From Myrica gale (Eukaryota; Streptophyta; Magnoliopsida; Fagales; Myricaceae), in the NCBI GenBank assembly GCA_963930655.1, contig OZ005605.1, positions 19,289,501 through 19,353,500 on the forward strand: a stretch of DNA of 64,000 bases, read 5' to 3'. How positions within the stretch are numbered: the stretch's first letter is position 1; every line of letters begins with the position of its first letter. Position numbers and translations under genes: made by a program. The notes under the pieces are model-generated. The model was not told where the DNA came from, ran no database searches, and saw only the letters and a list, made by a program, of their open reading frames with translations. Shown in pieces: positions 38,928 through 51,521 of the stretch.

Positions 38928-41370
38928 ATGGGAGACGAAGAATTCACATCACGAATCGAGGTCGTAATAGACGCTTCAATCGTTTCCAGCAAACAATCCA
39001 GTGGCCACAAATCACCATCGTCCATCTTAACTAGGCTCCATGCAGGCTACTTCGAAATAACCCTCTCTATTGGTGCCCAAGCTTTACTATGGAAGGTTGT
39101 TAGTGAGCATACAAATGACGCACTAGGGGTACATCACGTATTCCAGAGGCTCCCTTCAACAGCTTTCCTTCTGCTATGGTCTGTGGCGGTTTTGGCGCTA
39201 CTAATTCTCTCTGCATTCTACATTCTGAGATGCTTCAATCACTTTGACATGGTGAAGGCCGAGTTCTTCCACCATATTGGAGTGAACTTCTTGTATGCTC
39301 CCTGGATATCATGGCTTATCATGCTTCAATCAGCACCATTAATCATTCCATTAAATGATGTTACGCCCTATGAAGTTCTTTGGCTGGTTTTTGCAGTTCC
39401 AATTATGGTGCTTGACGTGAAAATATACGGACAATGGTTTACGACTGAAAGGAGGTTTCTATCGATAATGGCAAATCCAACCAGCCAGATATCTGTTTTG
39501 GGGAACTTGATCGGCGCCCGGGCTGCAGCACAGATGGGGTGGAAAGAGAGTGCGGTTTTCATGTTCTCATTAGGCATGGTTCATTATTTAGTACTATTTG
39601 TTACGCTCTATCAGCGCCTACCTGGTGGCAATCGCTTTCCAGCAATCCTGCGGCCGGCCTTATTCTTGTTCTTTGCTGCACCAAGCATGGCAAGTTTAGC
39701 TTGGAGCTCCATATCAGGGACTTTTGACACCCTATCAAAGTTGTTCTTTTTCCTCTCTCTGTTCCTCTTCATATCTCTGGTAACTTTTATTTTCTTTCAT
39801 AGATTTTGTTTTTTGTCCATTTCTCATCTACTGCAATCTTAGCAGGAGGGCAATTATTTGTTTTTCTTTGCTAAGATGTTTGATTTCAAAGGGAGAACTG
39901 GTATTAAGAGATTTGGAGATGATTTTTTGTCAAGTTGGTACTGACCAAACTTAAAGAGAAGCCAAAGTTTTGTAGGGACCAAAAGATTGTGTTACTGATC
40001 TTACTGTTTAGGCTCAACAACTTCGTGTAATTTAAATACGTACAGAAATGTAGTGTAGTTTGGTTTGGTTTGGTTTGCGCACTAACTCTACACCAAGCAG
40101 CGTTTGGATTGATATTCTTTCTAATTCTTTGTCTAAATTAATTCATGCAATTTAGAGATAGAGATAAAGCATCTGGATTTTATAATATTTAATGCATGTC
40201 TATCTCTCTAGACTTCCCCCTTTTTTCTCGCTTCTGCACTCCCCCTTCACCTTCTCCCCCTCCTCTGGGCAACGGGAGGAGTTACTCCTTCTCTTGTCTG
40301 CCCCCCTCCTGGCTGGCTGTCAGCCGGTCGAGAGTTTTTTTTTGTGCCTTTTTGCTTCTAATAATAATGGTGGTTTCGTTTCAACGGTTTCGCTCTGGTG
40401 GCGATTTTTCGGCGACGACAATGCATTTTTTGGCGAGCACGCGCCCTTGATTGGCTGCAGTGGCTCCAGCTCTTTAACGTCATCCATGTCCGACAGCGCA
40501 CCTCTGACTCACGACTCCAAGCGACGAGATGCTTTTGCTTTTCTTTTGGCTGAATTTCTCCTCTGTGGGTACTTTTGTTGCAGGTGATGGTCTGGTTCCT
40601 CCTCTGGCGACGGTATCCACCGTTCTCGGCGTGGTGGTGCTGTGTTCCAGGTCTTTGGATCCTAGTTGGGTTTGTGGGTTTGTTGACGCGGTTGGTTGAG
40701 ACCTTTATGGCCTGTTGGTTTTTGGCCTTTCGGGCCGTCTGGCCATGGATGGTTCTGGATTCTATGCCCCATATGTACGTTTCCAGCCATGGATGGTTTT
40801 GGATTCTATGCTTGTATTATCCTTCCCTGTGTAATGAAATCCACCTTTGCTTGGGGGGAAAAAAAAGTCAGGCAAAAGATTGGAGCAATACCCTGTATGC
40901 GAAATTTACCTCATCCTTGCATCAAGCTTAGAGGAGGTGATTGATAAATATTAGAGCAATTTGTTACCCAGCTGTTACCATCTCTGGCTTTAATTTTGAT
41001 ATTTGGAAGGTTTCGTGCTCAAGATATGCAACTAAACCCGCTTATTCGGCTTATACAGGTTTACAGGCCAACCCTTTTCAAGAAATCCATGAAGAGGTTC
41101 AATATTGCGTGGTGGGGTTACTCATTCCCACTAACCTTCCTTGCTCTAGCCTCTATGGAGTACGCGCAAGAGGTGAAAGGTCTAGTAGCACTTGGGTTAA
41201 TGCTTGTCTTAGTAACTCTCTGTGTCCTGGTCTTCCTGAGCTTGATGATGTTAACTGCACTTAACGGCAACAGGTTTTTGAGTGAAAATGACCCAGTTCT
41301 GAGATTTACTAGTATGGAGCTAAGGAGGGCTACAACTAGGCCACGCGTTGCAGACGACCCAAGGACCTAA
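38928..41370 (+). CDS. SLAC1-homologue S-type anion channel (SLAH1/4-like)
   Basis: Exon 1 is 38,928-39,779 (284 codons) and exon 2 is 41,059-41,370; the splice TCTCTG|GTAACT...ATACAG|GTTTAC is in phase. The product is 387 aa, typical of the short SLAH1/SLAH4 group, which lacks the long regulatory N-terminus of SLAC1. It shows the family's run of about ten hydrophobic helices and the conserved LHAGYFEITLSIGAQALLWK, YGQWFTTERRFLSIMANPTS, LIGARAAAQMGWKE and FKKSMKRFNIAWWGYSFPLT segments. Such channels sit in the plasma membrane and influence chloride/nitrate transport. I chose the ATG at MGDEEFTSRIE, because an in-frame one 120 bp upstream overlaps the TATA-like sequence. The 1.28-kb intron contains a foreign-looking insertion. 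The gene appears intact. Confidence 0.93.
40180..40870 (+). other. Foreign-looking insertion in the SLAH intron
   Basis: This is distinctly more GC- and T-rich than the rest of the intron. It begins with a CT-rich stretch and ends TGTAATGAAATCCACCTTTG followed by G and A runs, as in the 3' end of a polyadenylated retro-insert. No coding motif or target duplication was found, so the class is open. Confidence 0.35.
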
Positions 41371-42052
41371 ACCATGCCAGGAATTGCAGACAGGGATACC
41401 AGAATGATTCTTGACTAACTGTAATTACAACGCTTGCGTACGATTCTCAGTCACCAATTGTAAAGGAAACTCCTACAACTCTATCTCTATGAATGCTCAG
41501 TCTGTTGCAGTAACAACCACGACTTTTGGTGAAAATGGAAAATAAAAATAGCTTAATACCAGCATTCTCAATCAATACAGAGAATAAGGAACCATAAAAC
41601 ATGTACAAAACAAGAAAACCTATAAATTGAACCCCTCCCAGCCATGACTATCCATTGACAAAAACCATTTCCTTGCATTTTGATGTCCATAGTTTTGCAT
41701 ATCCAACAAGGTAAAAGTACACATTAAAAAGAAATCAAAATCATTAATGGATACTTCCTCTGTATTTACTGAAATAACTTGACATCAACTTGTCAGGACA
41801 AAAATTGATCCATTCTGCTTTAGCACTTACATCTCTACATAAGGTAAATAGACATCTGACAACCCTATTTTTCTTTCACTTTTTCTCCCCCCTTTGATGG
41901 TCGGGGTGCATTTTTACTGTAATCGACCATGAGTATATTCACTCAATGGTGCACACACTGTAATCGGCCAAACCATCTTGGAACTTGAAAACAATTATCA
42001 TGCACGATCAAAAAAAGCACTTTAAAAATAATGTCTACCCCAATGCGTTCCT

Positions 42053-43869
42053 TTAAGTATTCTTCTTGCTACTGGAACGGGACAATCTCTTGTCCAATGA
42101 TTGCAACTGGTTCCTGAGATTCTGATTTTCCTCAAGTAAGCGATCATACTCAAGAAGGAACCCTTCAGATTGCTTTCTTAGAGCAACAGCATTCGCATCT
42201 GCAGCGCTTACTTCTTTTGTCCTTGTCTCAAGCTCCGATTCCAGCAGCTTGAGTTTTGCCTGCAATGTGGCTGTCTCTTGCTCCAAGGCTTTGATTTCCT
42301 CCAAACCACCAGCTTTGCTATCTTCAGATGCTCGTGTCTGTTTCTTAAGAGCCTCCATGCTCTTCCTACGTACACGGAGTTCTCGCATGTAATGGTGTAG
42401 TCTGTCTATCATCAGTGCAAGGAATAGGGAGGATCCTGAAAATAAATACCACAATTAGAAAGTTCAACGGGTCACAACAGCTGACAAATAAGTAATCGAG
42501 AACAATGGATTCAAACCACAAACCGAAAAAACAAGCCCAAACCTAGAACAAAGGATTCAAAACATTATAAACAGCATAATAAAAACTTTAATGCAGTCAC
42601 TATACTTAGCTGAGTTGTTTTGTAAATTATGTTCTGGATATTCTCTTTCGATCCTCAATTTTTACTTAATGGACTATATCTCATAAAGTTTTATAGCAGA
42701 TGATAGAACCTGAACTATTTAATTAAAAACACCCACTAGAATTTTGACAGAAAGCTAAAAGGATCTTGATCCATCTAATTAAGAATAACCAAGTTGCTAA
42801 AATTACATCTTTTGATAACAAGTTAACTAGGCAAACATAAATAAAGCAACCGCTTTTTTCTTTTTCAGGGCAGGCGATGCAGTGTCCCTAGCATGGACTG
42901 GTAGTACAAACAACTTTGAAAAATACCCTGGCTTTGTTCAGTAGATTAAGATAATTAATGACACATGTTAGCTTGAAGTCTCAACCAGCAAACCTTTGAG
43001 CGTGAGGACAAAAGATGGATCAAGTTGTCAATAGGTCACAGAGGTCCTTACCTTCATTGACATGACCCCGTAAAAATTAACTCATTCATTTTAAATCAGT
43101 CACGAATTACAGTAAGGGACATCATAATTTACAGAATACGTAAAGTGTTTCGCTCTTTTACATAATCCACAAACACATTTACGTAGAATTTTTTTTTCCT
43201 ACGAAACAGCAATTCTGTCACAGATTTATACACAAAATCACATCTGCAGGAAACCGGATCAAAATTCTCTCAAAAGCCAATCATGACTAGTTAATTTGGC
43301 TAAATTCTATATCTATAAACCTTTGGGAGATACCGTACATAAGAAAAACTTACCTCCAAAGATGAAAAATATTGAGATTAAAAAATGGAATCAGGATCCT
43401 CTAGTACTAGGAATCTCTTGAAGCTATACTTCTCTTAATTTTACTCGTTATCTTTAAATTAGAAAATTCAGCCTCTGTAAACTGGACAGTATTCATATAT
43501 GAAAAAACCACCAATTCATTTGCCAACGTTGAAAAAGAAAATCGCCGAAAAAAAAAATGACGCTTTCGTAGGATTTGGTTGGTTACCCATGAGAGTGGCT
43601 TCGAGGATATGCTTGGCCATGAGGACCTGATCCGTCGGACTGAGCGCCCCCTCGTCGATCCGACGCTTCTGGATCTTGGTCATGCTGTACGCGCTGGACA
43701 TGAGCACCACGAACACCGTTCCCGCCACAGTCTTCACCATGACGGGCCCACGGCCGCGCTTGAGCTGGTCCAATCCCATGATTACCAGCTTCCTCAACGG
43801 GCTCCTGAACAGCGTCACCGTTATCAGAATCATCTCCGAGAATACCACCGCGAACAGTAGCTGCTGCAT
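42053..43869 (-). CDS. BAP31-like ER membrane protein
   Basis: Exon 1 is 43,869-43,587 (94 codons plus one base) and exon 2 is 42,435-42,053; the GT-AG junction is in phase (LMG|SSLFLALMID). The 221-aa product has the BAP29/BAP31 plan: three hydrophobic segments in the first 110 residues (MQQLLFAVVFSEMILITVTL, a middle segment near VKTVAGTVFVVLMSSAYSM, and SSLFLALMIDRLHHYMREL), then a coiled coil rich in E, K, L and Q. It ends KKNT, a dilysine ER-retrieval signal. The family acts in quality control and export of membrane proteins at the ER. The intron is 1.15 kb. The gene appears intact; its leader probably extends to about 44,000. Confidence 0.92.
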
Positions 43870-44049
43870 TTTTCTTCTTCTTGTTCGATCTCAGGTATTG
43901 AACGGTGTGGAACCGATCGAGATTGATGGGGCGGGATCTCTTACGGGCGGTAACTGGAGAGAATGGAGGAGCCCAGAAGGAGACGGTAGGCTGTAATTGT
44001 AGGATGGGGGTGTATGGGAGCAATGAATGGTTGGGTCACAGACGCTCTC

Positions 44050-44960
44050 CGACTCTCCGATCCGTCGCTGGCACTCGGAGCTGAAAAATATATGAATGGA
44101 GAAATTTATTTTTTCTTCTCCAGACTCATTGAAGGATTTTTGAACATTTCCTATGGGATCCCTAGACTACGTTTATTGATCGTTAAGGGCTTATACTCTC
44201 TGATATCACACACACTGCAATATACAATCATATATATGAGCTCTCTAGAAGTCCGTCTTTTTAACTATCGAATTGTCGTGTTCGAGACAATAAAAAGTAT
44301 GTTAAAAAAAAGTCTGTTTAGCATCATACACATCCTCCATACCAATTGATGGAATAAACACGATATCAAACTTAGAATAAGCTAATAGACTAGAAAATAA
44401 AATAAACCTTCAATATTTTCAACTTTAGTCCTGATATCTTATGCATTCCATACACATCCTCCTAGCTGTCTCTATGGAATAATACCAATTGATGGAATCG
44501 TAGTTGAATTTAAAATTAATTTTGTTACGTAATATCATTAATTTGAGCTACAAGAATTAACGAAAACTTTGTGCCGGGAATAGTTTTTTTTGTTCACTCA
44601 CCCACCAAATCTCGTAAATATAGTAGTTCTAATTCTTGTCTTCTAGTTCATATATCGTATATGCACAAATTTGTCCAAAAAATTGTCAACTATAATTTTT
44701 GGGTAGGAGGAGATTGACAAAAAGATGTGAATAATCGTGGTCTACGATCTTTTTCTTTAGGGATATAATTGAAAGGATTCCCTTAACTGGTAGATACATA
44801 AAGAGAAACGAAAAGGATAGGATGGAGTTTGAGACTAGACTAGGCATAAAACAGTAATCTAAAAATGTAGAAAAATCAAAGCAAAGAAGTATCCTGGAAT
44901 CAAACTGCCCAGTCATCTATCATGACTAAAGGATCCAGTAGGCATTAAATGTAATAATAT
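44050..44960. other. Non-coding stretch
   Basis: No gene or clear repeat is visible between the BAP31-like promoter and the foldback at 44,965. Confidence 0.5.
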
Positions 44961-44964
44961 TATT

Positions 44965-45354
44965 AAAGAAAAATACATTTTTAGTTTTCCACTATTACGA
45001 TTTTGACACTTTACATCTCATATTATCAATTTAGTTATATTTCAACCTTCATCCTTCAACTAGCAACCGTTTTCGCTTTGCACCTCCAACCGTTAATTTG
45101 GATACAAATTACTATTTTAATTCAGTGAAATGATAAATTTATCCTATACAAAATATAATTATAAAAAAATATGAAGGTAAAATTATCATTTTATTGAACT
45201 AAAATAGTAATTTCCATCTAAATTAACGGTTGAGGGTGTAAAGTGTAAACGATCGATTGGTAGTTGATGGACGAAATGTAACAAAATTGATAGTCATAAG
45301 TGTAAAATATCAGAACCCCAATAATAAGAAGGGCGAATAGTGTATTTAACCTTT
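44965..45354. mobile_element. Long-arm foldback MITE, GGTTAAATAC family
   Basis: Arms of about 190 bp pair almost from end to end (for example AAATTACTATTTTAATTCA with its complement). Ends AAAGAAAAATAC / AAAGGTTAAATACAC resemble those of 12,322-12,709 and 54,914-55,655. No exact target duplication was seen. Confidence 0.75.
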
Positions 45355-45491
45355 ATTATCAAGTTAGTGTTTTCCTCCAAAAGGATGCAGCGGATCCATA
45401 TGATCAATTTTTAAAGAGATTTGTTGAGGCGATCCACTATTAGTGTTAATGCAACAAGACCAAACTTGTTTTTCTCCAATTCTATTTATTT

Positions 45492-46891
45492 ACTCAAAAA
45501 TTAACATTTTAGTCCCTGATTTTTTGACACTTTTTCAATTTAGTCATTCACTTTCCACTTTCAAAAATTTAATCATTGAGTATTCTTTTTTTTACAAAAA
45601 TACCCTTACATCACTCCGTCTAAATTATTAACGGTGCTCTTTACCACATCAGCAACGATGACATGTGGCATCACTTTGGCGCCAAATCAGCAGGACATCT
45701 CACTTCATCAAAACGTCGTCGTCCTGGTTTTAATAGAAATGCAAACAAAATTTACCCTCTTGTCCTAACACTCAAAACACAGCACTGCACACATACGTCA
45801 TTGAACTAAACTAAACGTCGTCGTCCTAGCAAAACATAAAAGAAAAAAAAAATGCAGAACGAACCCACCTCCTACAATTCAAAACACAAAGCTCCCAACA
45901 AACCTAGATTTCCCCCTTTCTTATTAGCTTCGATAGCACCAACAAAGAAAGGAAGATTAATAGATGTCAAAGTGCACAACTCTGTTTGACATTTACAGAT
46001 GCCACTACATATAATTAAGTTATTCTAAAGTTACATGTTCTACACATGTTTCAAATCTGCAACCTTGAAAAATCTACAACTTTAAATATGCAAATCTGCA
46101 TGCTTGAAAAATCTACATCATCAAAATTGCAAATATGCAACATCTTGAAAAATATTACAACTTCAAAACTGCAAATCTGGTTACCAAAATCTGCAACTTC
46201 AAAACTGCAAACTGTAAATCTGCAAATCTGATTACCAAAACATCTGCTGAACCCAGATCTCAATATGGGTTTTTTTGCTGCAAGGACAAACTCAATGTGA
46301 TGGGTTGGACAACGACATTTGAAAAAGTTCAATGACATGGGCGTTTTTTTTTTCTGCAAGGACGACGACAACGTGATGGGCAGGACGACGACATTTGAAA
46401 AAGTTCAATGACATGGGTGTTTTTTTGCTGCAAGGACGACGACAACGTGATGGGCAGGATGACGACATTTGAAAAAGTTCAATGACATGGGTGTTTTTTT
46501 GCTCCAAGGACAGCGAAAACAATAACTAGATGAGTGCGTTTCACTTTTTTGCTGTGTTTCTGTTTTGGTTGCGTTTCAATGAGATGGGTGCAATGCATTT
46601 TGAGTGTAAGGGCATTTAGGTAAATCATATATGCATTTCTACTAAAGCCACGACGACGACGTTTTGATGAATGTGAGCTATCCCATTGATATGGCGCCAA
46701 AGTGATACCACGTGTCATCGTTGCTAACGTGGCAGAGAGCATCATTAATAATTTAGACGGAAAAGTGACGGAAGAGTGTTTTTGTAAAAAAAAAAAAAAG
46801 AATACTCAAAGATTAAATTTTTGAAAGTTGAAAGTGAATGACTAAATTAAAAAAATGTTCAAAATTCAGAGACTAAAATGTCAATTTATCT
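45492..46891. mobile_element. Long-TIR Mutator-like non-autonomous element
   Basis: Inverted arms of about 280 bp begin near AACATTTTAGTCCCTGA and include TTTGGCGCCA, CCGTCTAAATTATTAA and the complement of ACGACGACGTTTTGATGA. TATTTATTT flanks both ends (45,483-45,491 and 46,892-46,900), a 9-bp duplication though low-complexity. The centre has two tandem arrays and no transposase. Confidence 0.75.
46040..46520. repeat. Tandem arrays inside the long-TIR element
   Basis: 46,045-46,240 repeats CTGCAACTTCAAAACTGCAAAT-like words. 46,297-46,520 has three units of about 74-76 bp containing GTGATGGG, ACGACATTTGAAAAAGTTCA and a T run (starts at 46,297, 46,373 and 46,447). Open frames on both strands here are repeat artefacts. 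Confidence 0.8.
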
Positions 46892-46900
46892 TATTTATTT

Positions 46901-47769
46901 TTCTGATTCCTTTTCAGATACTATTTGCTTTTGCTTCTCTAAATTGAAATACACTTTTTCAACTTAATATTCTATAAGGACTATTTTATGACAAAAAATA
47001 CTCTGTGATCAGTTTAAGATTTTAAAATACTACAAGAATCAACAGAGCAATTAAGCGTTAAATTAAGGATTTCCTTGTGCTAAGGCCACAGGCCCCCCAG
47101 CCCCGGTTAACTTTCTTTTGAATAAAATAGTTCATCTCATGTCAATCCTCATTCTGAGCATTCTGAATGACATATATAGTTTAACTTTCTTCGTCATGTT
47201 GGTTCCGTTTGGTTCGAGTTAGGCAAACCGTCTTGGCGAGATGAGAAACCTTTTGCCTTTTGGGATGTGCATAAAATTTGATAGAAATAAGTAGGTAACT
47301 GATTAACCAGATCCATCATCCACGGCAGGCATGAGTTGCCAATTTACAGGCGCGTCTGCTTTTGGGAGCATGTTACTCGACTCATGACAGGAGGATTCAC
47401 ATAAGAGGAATAAAATAAAGGGAAAAGCTTCGTAATTATAGAGATCCACAAAGTCACAGGCTGAGAGCTATCGTTTGGCAGATTAATTAGGGGGCTGTTG
47501 TGGCAACGTGCTTGTTATCATTCAACATACGTGCGCCCAACTGCCTAATCATGGTGTTGTCTATACCCACAGACAACTTTTTCTTGAGTCAGAAAGATAA
47601 GGGAAAGGAGGGCTATAGGCAACGTCTGGGTATTGATAAATTATTTGAACCCAGTTACAAGTTAGAACCCACGTCGATTTGGGTCCAAAGTAGAGCAATT
47701 CTTGATGGGTTTGGGTATAGATGGTTTGCTGTGCTGACTGCAGAGCCACTAATAAAGGAACACACTTTT
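46901..47769. other. Non-coding stretch
   Basis: No supported gene is seen; the open frame 47,500-47,817 has no recognisable domain. Confidence 0.5.
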
Positions 47770-48065
47770 CACGGACGAACATATTTTGAATTTTGCATCT
47801 TAAACTATCATGTTTAAAAGATTGAACCCACACATAAGAATCTTTGTCTATTTTTCCATCAAATTGAATGGAAATTGAGTTTTTTTTTTGAAAAAAAAAT
47901 ATGAAATGTCGATTATGCTTTCCATCCAATTTGAAAGAAAAAATAGACGGATGATACAATGTGTTGTTAAGGATTGATAGTTTATATATGTCATGTCTCA
48001 CATTTAGAATGCAAAGTGCAAAATCTACGCTAATTAGTGGGTGAAAAATGTATTTTTCTAAATAA
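47770..48065. repeat. Degenerate foldback repeat
   Basis: The inner arms GTCTATTTTTCCATCAAATTGAATGGAAA and the complement of TTTCCATCCAATTTGAAAG...AATAGAC pair well; outer arms containing TTTTGCATC/GCAAAATC pair weakly. It resembles the other TTTGCACC-type foldbacks. Confidence 0.5.
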
Positions 48066-48165
48066 AATTCATGATCACGAAGAACCGCTTGCACTCTTTT
48101 ATATTGAAACTTTAAGCTCCATTAATTTATTCACAAGAATACAGAATTCATGATCAATTATACTA

Positions 48166-49461
48166 TCAGAAGAGCTTGCTCGCAAACTCTTCAGCGGCCT
48201 GTGCATTTCTTGAAGAGGATGATGATACAGCAAGATCCTCGAGTTCTGATAGACTCCTGCCCAGCTGTAGAGCCACCCTCAGTTTAAAAACTTCACCATT
48301 CTCTCTTCCCTTGACATCTCTCTCACTGATATTTGACTCTATAGTCTCTTGCATAAGCCTAAAGAAACCAGCATTGCTCTTATACATCTCAAACACCATC
48401 CCAACTTGTCCACCATGCTCCAATGTGTTTACTACGCTTGCCAAAGCTCCAGCAATTACTGCATTCATCACGGCCCATGCCCCATGAGTAGTACCCACAA
48501 AAAGCGGACCCCAAAGACGCAAGGCCAGTCAACAAGGGCCCAGAATTTGCAAAGATCCTACTAAATTTCAAGGTCGTTTCGCTCAACCTCAAGTACTCAA
48601 ACCACATCCTTCCTCTTCAAAATCCCAACGACCTCCCTCATTTCCTCTTCCAACTTACTATCCCAACCATTTCCAACAATTTCTTCACCAAGCCTCTCTG
48701 CTTGTGATCTGTCTTGTTGTCGGCCACCATACTGTAGGTTCCACTGTTTTAGGAAATTTCTCATGCATTGCACCCAGTAAAGGTAGTGGATATGCGCTGT
48801 CCAATGCCAAAACCTTCTCCGTTGCTTTCTTCACGTCCAAGGTTGTAGGATTGCGGAGAGACAAAGTTGTTTGAATATCTCCATGAAGCTGCTTACATAA
48901 CCTTGCAGCATTGCTCTGTTCTTCATCTAGTTGGGATGGCTGGATCTGGTTCATCATCACCAGCATGCCAGTGGCTGCTAGATATAGTATGGTAGAAGAC
49001 ATCTTTAGTGCTACAAGCGGCGCACCACTTACATCGGTGGCTGCTAGTCCAGCATTAGCTGCAGCAGTAAGAGTGATTGCATTAATGGATGTTAGAAGGA
49101 GGCGGTTGCAGTTGTCTCTCTGGACTCCAACATTCTTATGCATCTCCACTCTATCAGCCACAATCTCCATGATTGCATAGAGCTTAAAAATCACCATGGA
49201 CTCCGGAGGATTTGCCGTCTGCCTTTTGAAATGCAGGGACTTGTAATCCTTCTGCATATGGGTGTAGTTGATTCCTGCGTAACCGTTTCTCATTTCCAAT
49301 TCCTCAACCAAACCTCTACTTGAGATATCTGGGACAGATAGAGGGCTTGCCTGGTTTATCCGCGCTTTGATTGCGGCTATAATATAAACTCTTCTACAAC
49401 CGGTAGACAATGAGGATGAACCCAGGGAGTACAACGATCCTGGAGCTAGAAGGACTGCCAT
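48166..49461 (-). pseudogene. At4g22030-like gene, frameshifted
   Basis: The first open segment (49,461-48,685) runs from MAVLLAPGSLYSLGSS through VADRVEMHKNVGVQRDN and PSQLDEEQSNAARL to YPLPLLGAMHEKFPKTVEPT and WWP, then a shifted frame stops it. Continuations lie in other frames: LEEEMREVVGILKRKD, then [20 protein letters not shown], then [16 protein letters not shown] to EEFASKLF ending at 48,166. At least three frame changes are needed, and part of the glycine-rich hydrophobic segment is disturbed. Compared with the intact relative at 58,380-59,654, the order and spacing are the same. The family is often annotated as probable F-box protein, although I see no F-box here. This copy is inverted relative to the other two. 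Confidence 0.88.
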
Positions 49462-49469
49462 GCTCTGTA

Positions 49470-50260
49470 GCAGGTAGCTTACAAGGGTAGTTTATTCTAA
49501 TGGTTTTGGCTTATATTAGACTACTGAAATGGGAGGAGACTAGATGTCCCGTTTTGTGGGCATGCATAATATGTGAGGATACGAGAGTATGACTGATAGC
49601 AAAGGTCCAAGTGTTGCAAGTTTGAATACACTGTTCATGGCGTAGAAGTTAGACTACTATATATTGGTTTTGGTGATTTAACTTTGTTTAACTCTCAACA
49701 GCCATACCGAGTAGCTAAACCCTCGAAACTGCCAACTACATGGGACAAAAAGCTGTCGTCTTTTTAATCCAATCTAATACAGATGACCAATCACGTACGT
49801 GTCGTTTGTCCAGCAACGTTTTTCAGAAAGTGGGACTAGGAAACGCCAGGAACTTCCGTAGATTGCCTCACTCCTTAACCTGCTGCACTGGTGTCAGTCT
49901 CAGACGATGAGCACCAAAGTAAGATCAGGACTCGGGGGCAATCAAGCAGAGAATGACTAATTCAGGCATGTCCCTCGTGTCTTGGGCTGTCACCTCACAT
50001 GCAGGATAAAAAAAATACAAGCTCGGTCTTTGAAAATGGCAATCTTTGAGATCTCCTTGATTTTTCACCAATTCATGATGTTTTGTCGCTGTTCCATTTA
50101 ACGATTCTGATAAATAACTTAAAGTGTAAGATACAAAGGTGTCTGGATTTATGTATTTGAATACATGACTGCTTAAAAGGTTAACACATCATCGATGAAT
50201 CCCAAGAGAACCAGCACAACCTGTGAGAGTCAATCGTCTTGATCTTTGTTTTCCATTCTC
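49470..50260. other. Non-coding stretch between two minus-strand genes
   Basis: This should hold the promoter of the At4g22030-like pseudogene and the 3' region of the PMP22 gene. No further structure was recognised. Confidence 0.45.
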
Positions 50261-51097
50261 ATCACTCATTTGGCCTTAGTCAATACCAAAGATCTTGCTC
50301 GAAGATTCAAAAATATTCCCCTGAGAGAACAATTTTTTTAAAAAAATATATGAAAAAACAGAAGAAAGAAAAAGAGAACACCAAAGAAAAGCCACTTCTT
50401 TGTTGGTAATTGATAGTAACGAAGAGTAATTAACATCTAAATGCACGCAAATTAGGGGGTGAAGCAGAGGGCAGAGAGATGGAGAGATAGTGTGTTTACC
50501 AGCCAAATGCAACTAAGCTGTGGAAAATGACTCGGAACTGCAGCGGCACATACTGGTGATTTACCCACCCCACAACTGGCCAGAACTGCATTAGGAAGTA
50601 ATCGAGGTACTGTTAGGATATCACTCATGGTTTCAGACAGAGTATCACAATAATACCTAATGGGAACAGAGGAATACCGGCCACGCTGTAAGCTGCACAG
50701 ATGGATAATCCTTCTTAATTTTAGTTTTCACATGCGTCCAGGGTCTTCCTGGATATCACGCCCTTTTCACCATTAGATAATAAGCAGCAACTAGCACAAC
50801 TTTATGGAACGCTACAAAACATTTCATAAGTGGGCTATATTTTTGCTTTCATACTGCCTTTCTGACAACTTGCCAACTTGGGAGTTGTTGACTTTAAAAT
50901 ATAGCCCAAAGTTGATATGAGGTAATTCATTTTAACAATATGTTCTTTGCATGTGACTGGTGTGCGTTTCCAGAAAAACTCCAAAACCACCCGCCCCCAA
51001 CAACCCAACACACACATTTGTGACAAAACAAATACTGCAATCAGATTATAAAGGACCCAGGCAAGTAATTAATTACCCCTACATTTCTGTATGCGCG

Positions 51098-51122
51098 CGC
51101 GCGCACACACATATATATATAA
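51098..51122. repeat. Compound microsatellite in PMP22 intron
   Basis: A GC-dinucleotide run passes into CA and then TA repeats (GCGCGCGCGCACACACATATATATA). Confidence 0.8.
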
Positions 51123-51521
51123 TCTCGTTTATTATCCCTTTGCTTCGCTTATATACATGGCTTCTAAATTTTTCCTATAATAGTCATGTGTGATATAGAC
51201 TTACCCTCAATAATCAACCCATACTAAATCATGAATAGCAAGTTGTTCCAAGGAGAAGAAGTCAACTGCTCCAGCAACACCTGCAATTATTAAACAGGTA
51301 GATTAGAATAACCTCTTTGCTCTTCTGCCAGGATAAGATAACTCAATGTATTAAAAGATCAGTGGCTAGCTCTTCAGGCTTTGAGATTGCTTCATTATAA
51401 GTGACCCAGCTTCAAGATAACCAGTACTTGACTAACCCTTGTACTTACTTGAACAGATATGAGAGCAAACTTCTTTTACAATGAAAATCAAGGCACAGTG
51501 GTAAATCTGGTGAAGTAGATG

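Noticed and set aside
40192..40944. Open frames within the SLAH intron
   Set aside because: Low-complexity CT/TGG-rich peptides; the intron is well defined by family-consistent exons on both sides.
43579..44023. Open frames overlapping the BAP31-like first exon
   Set aside because: Shadows of the GC-richer minus-strand coding exon.
48166..49461. Treating the minus-strand At4g22030-like copy as an intron-containing gene
   Set aside because: The intact relative is single-exon, and the frame changes lie inside conserved segments without splice sites.
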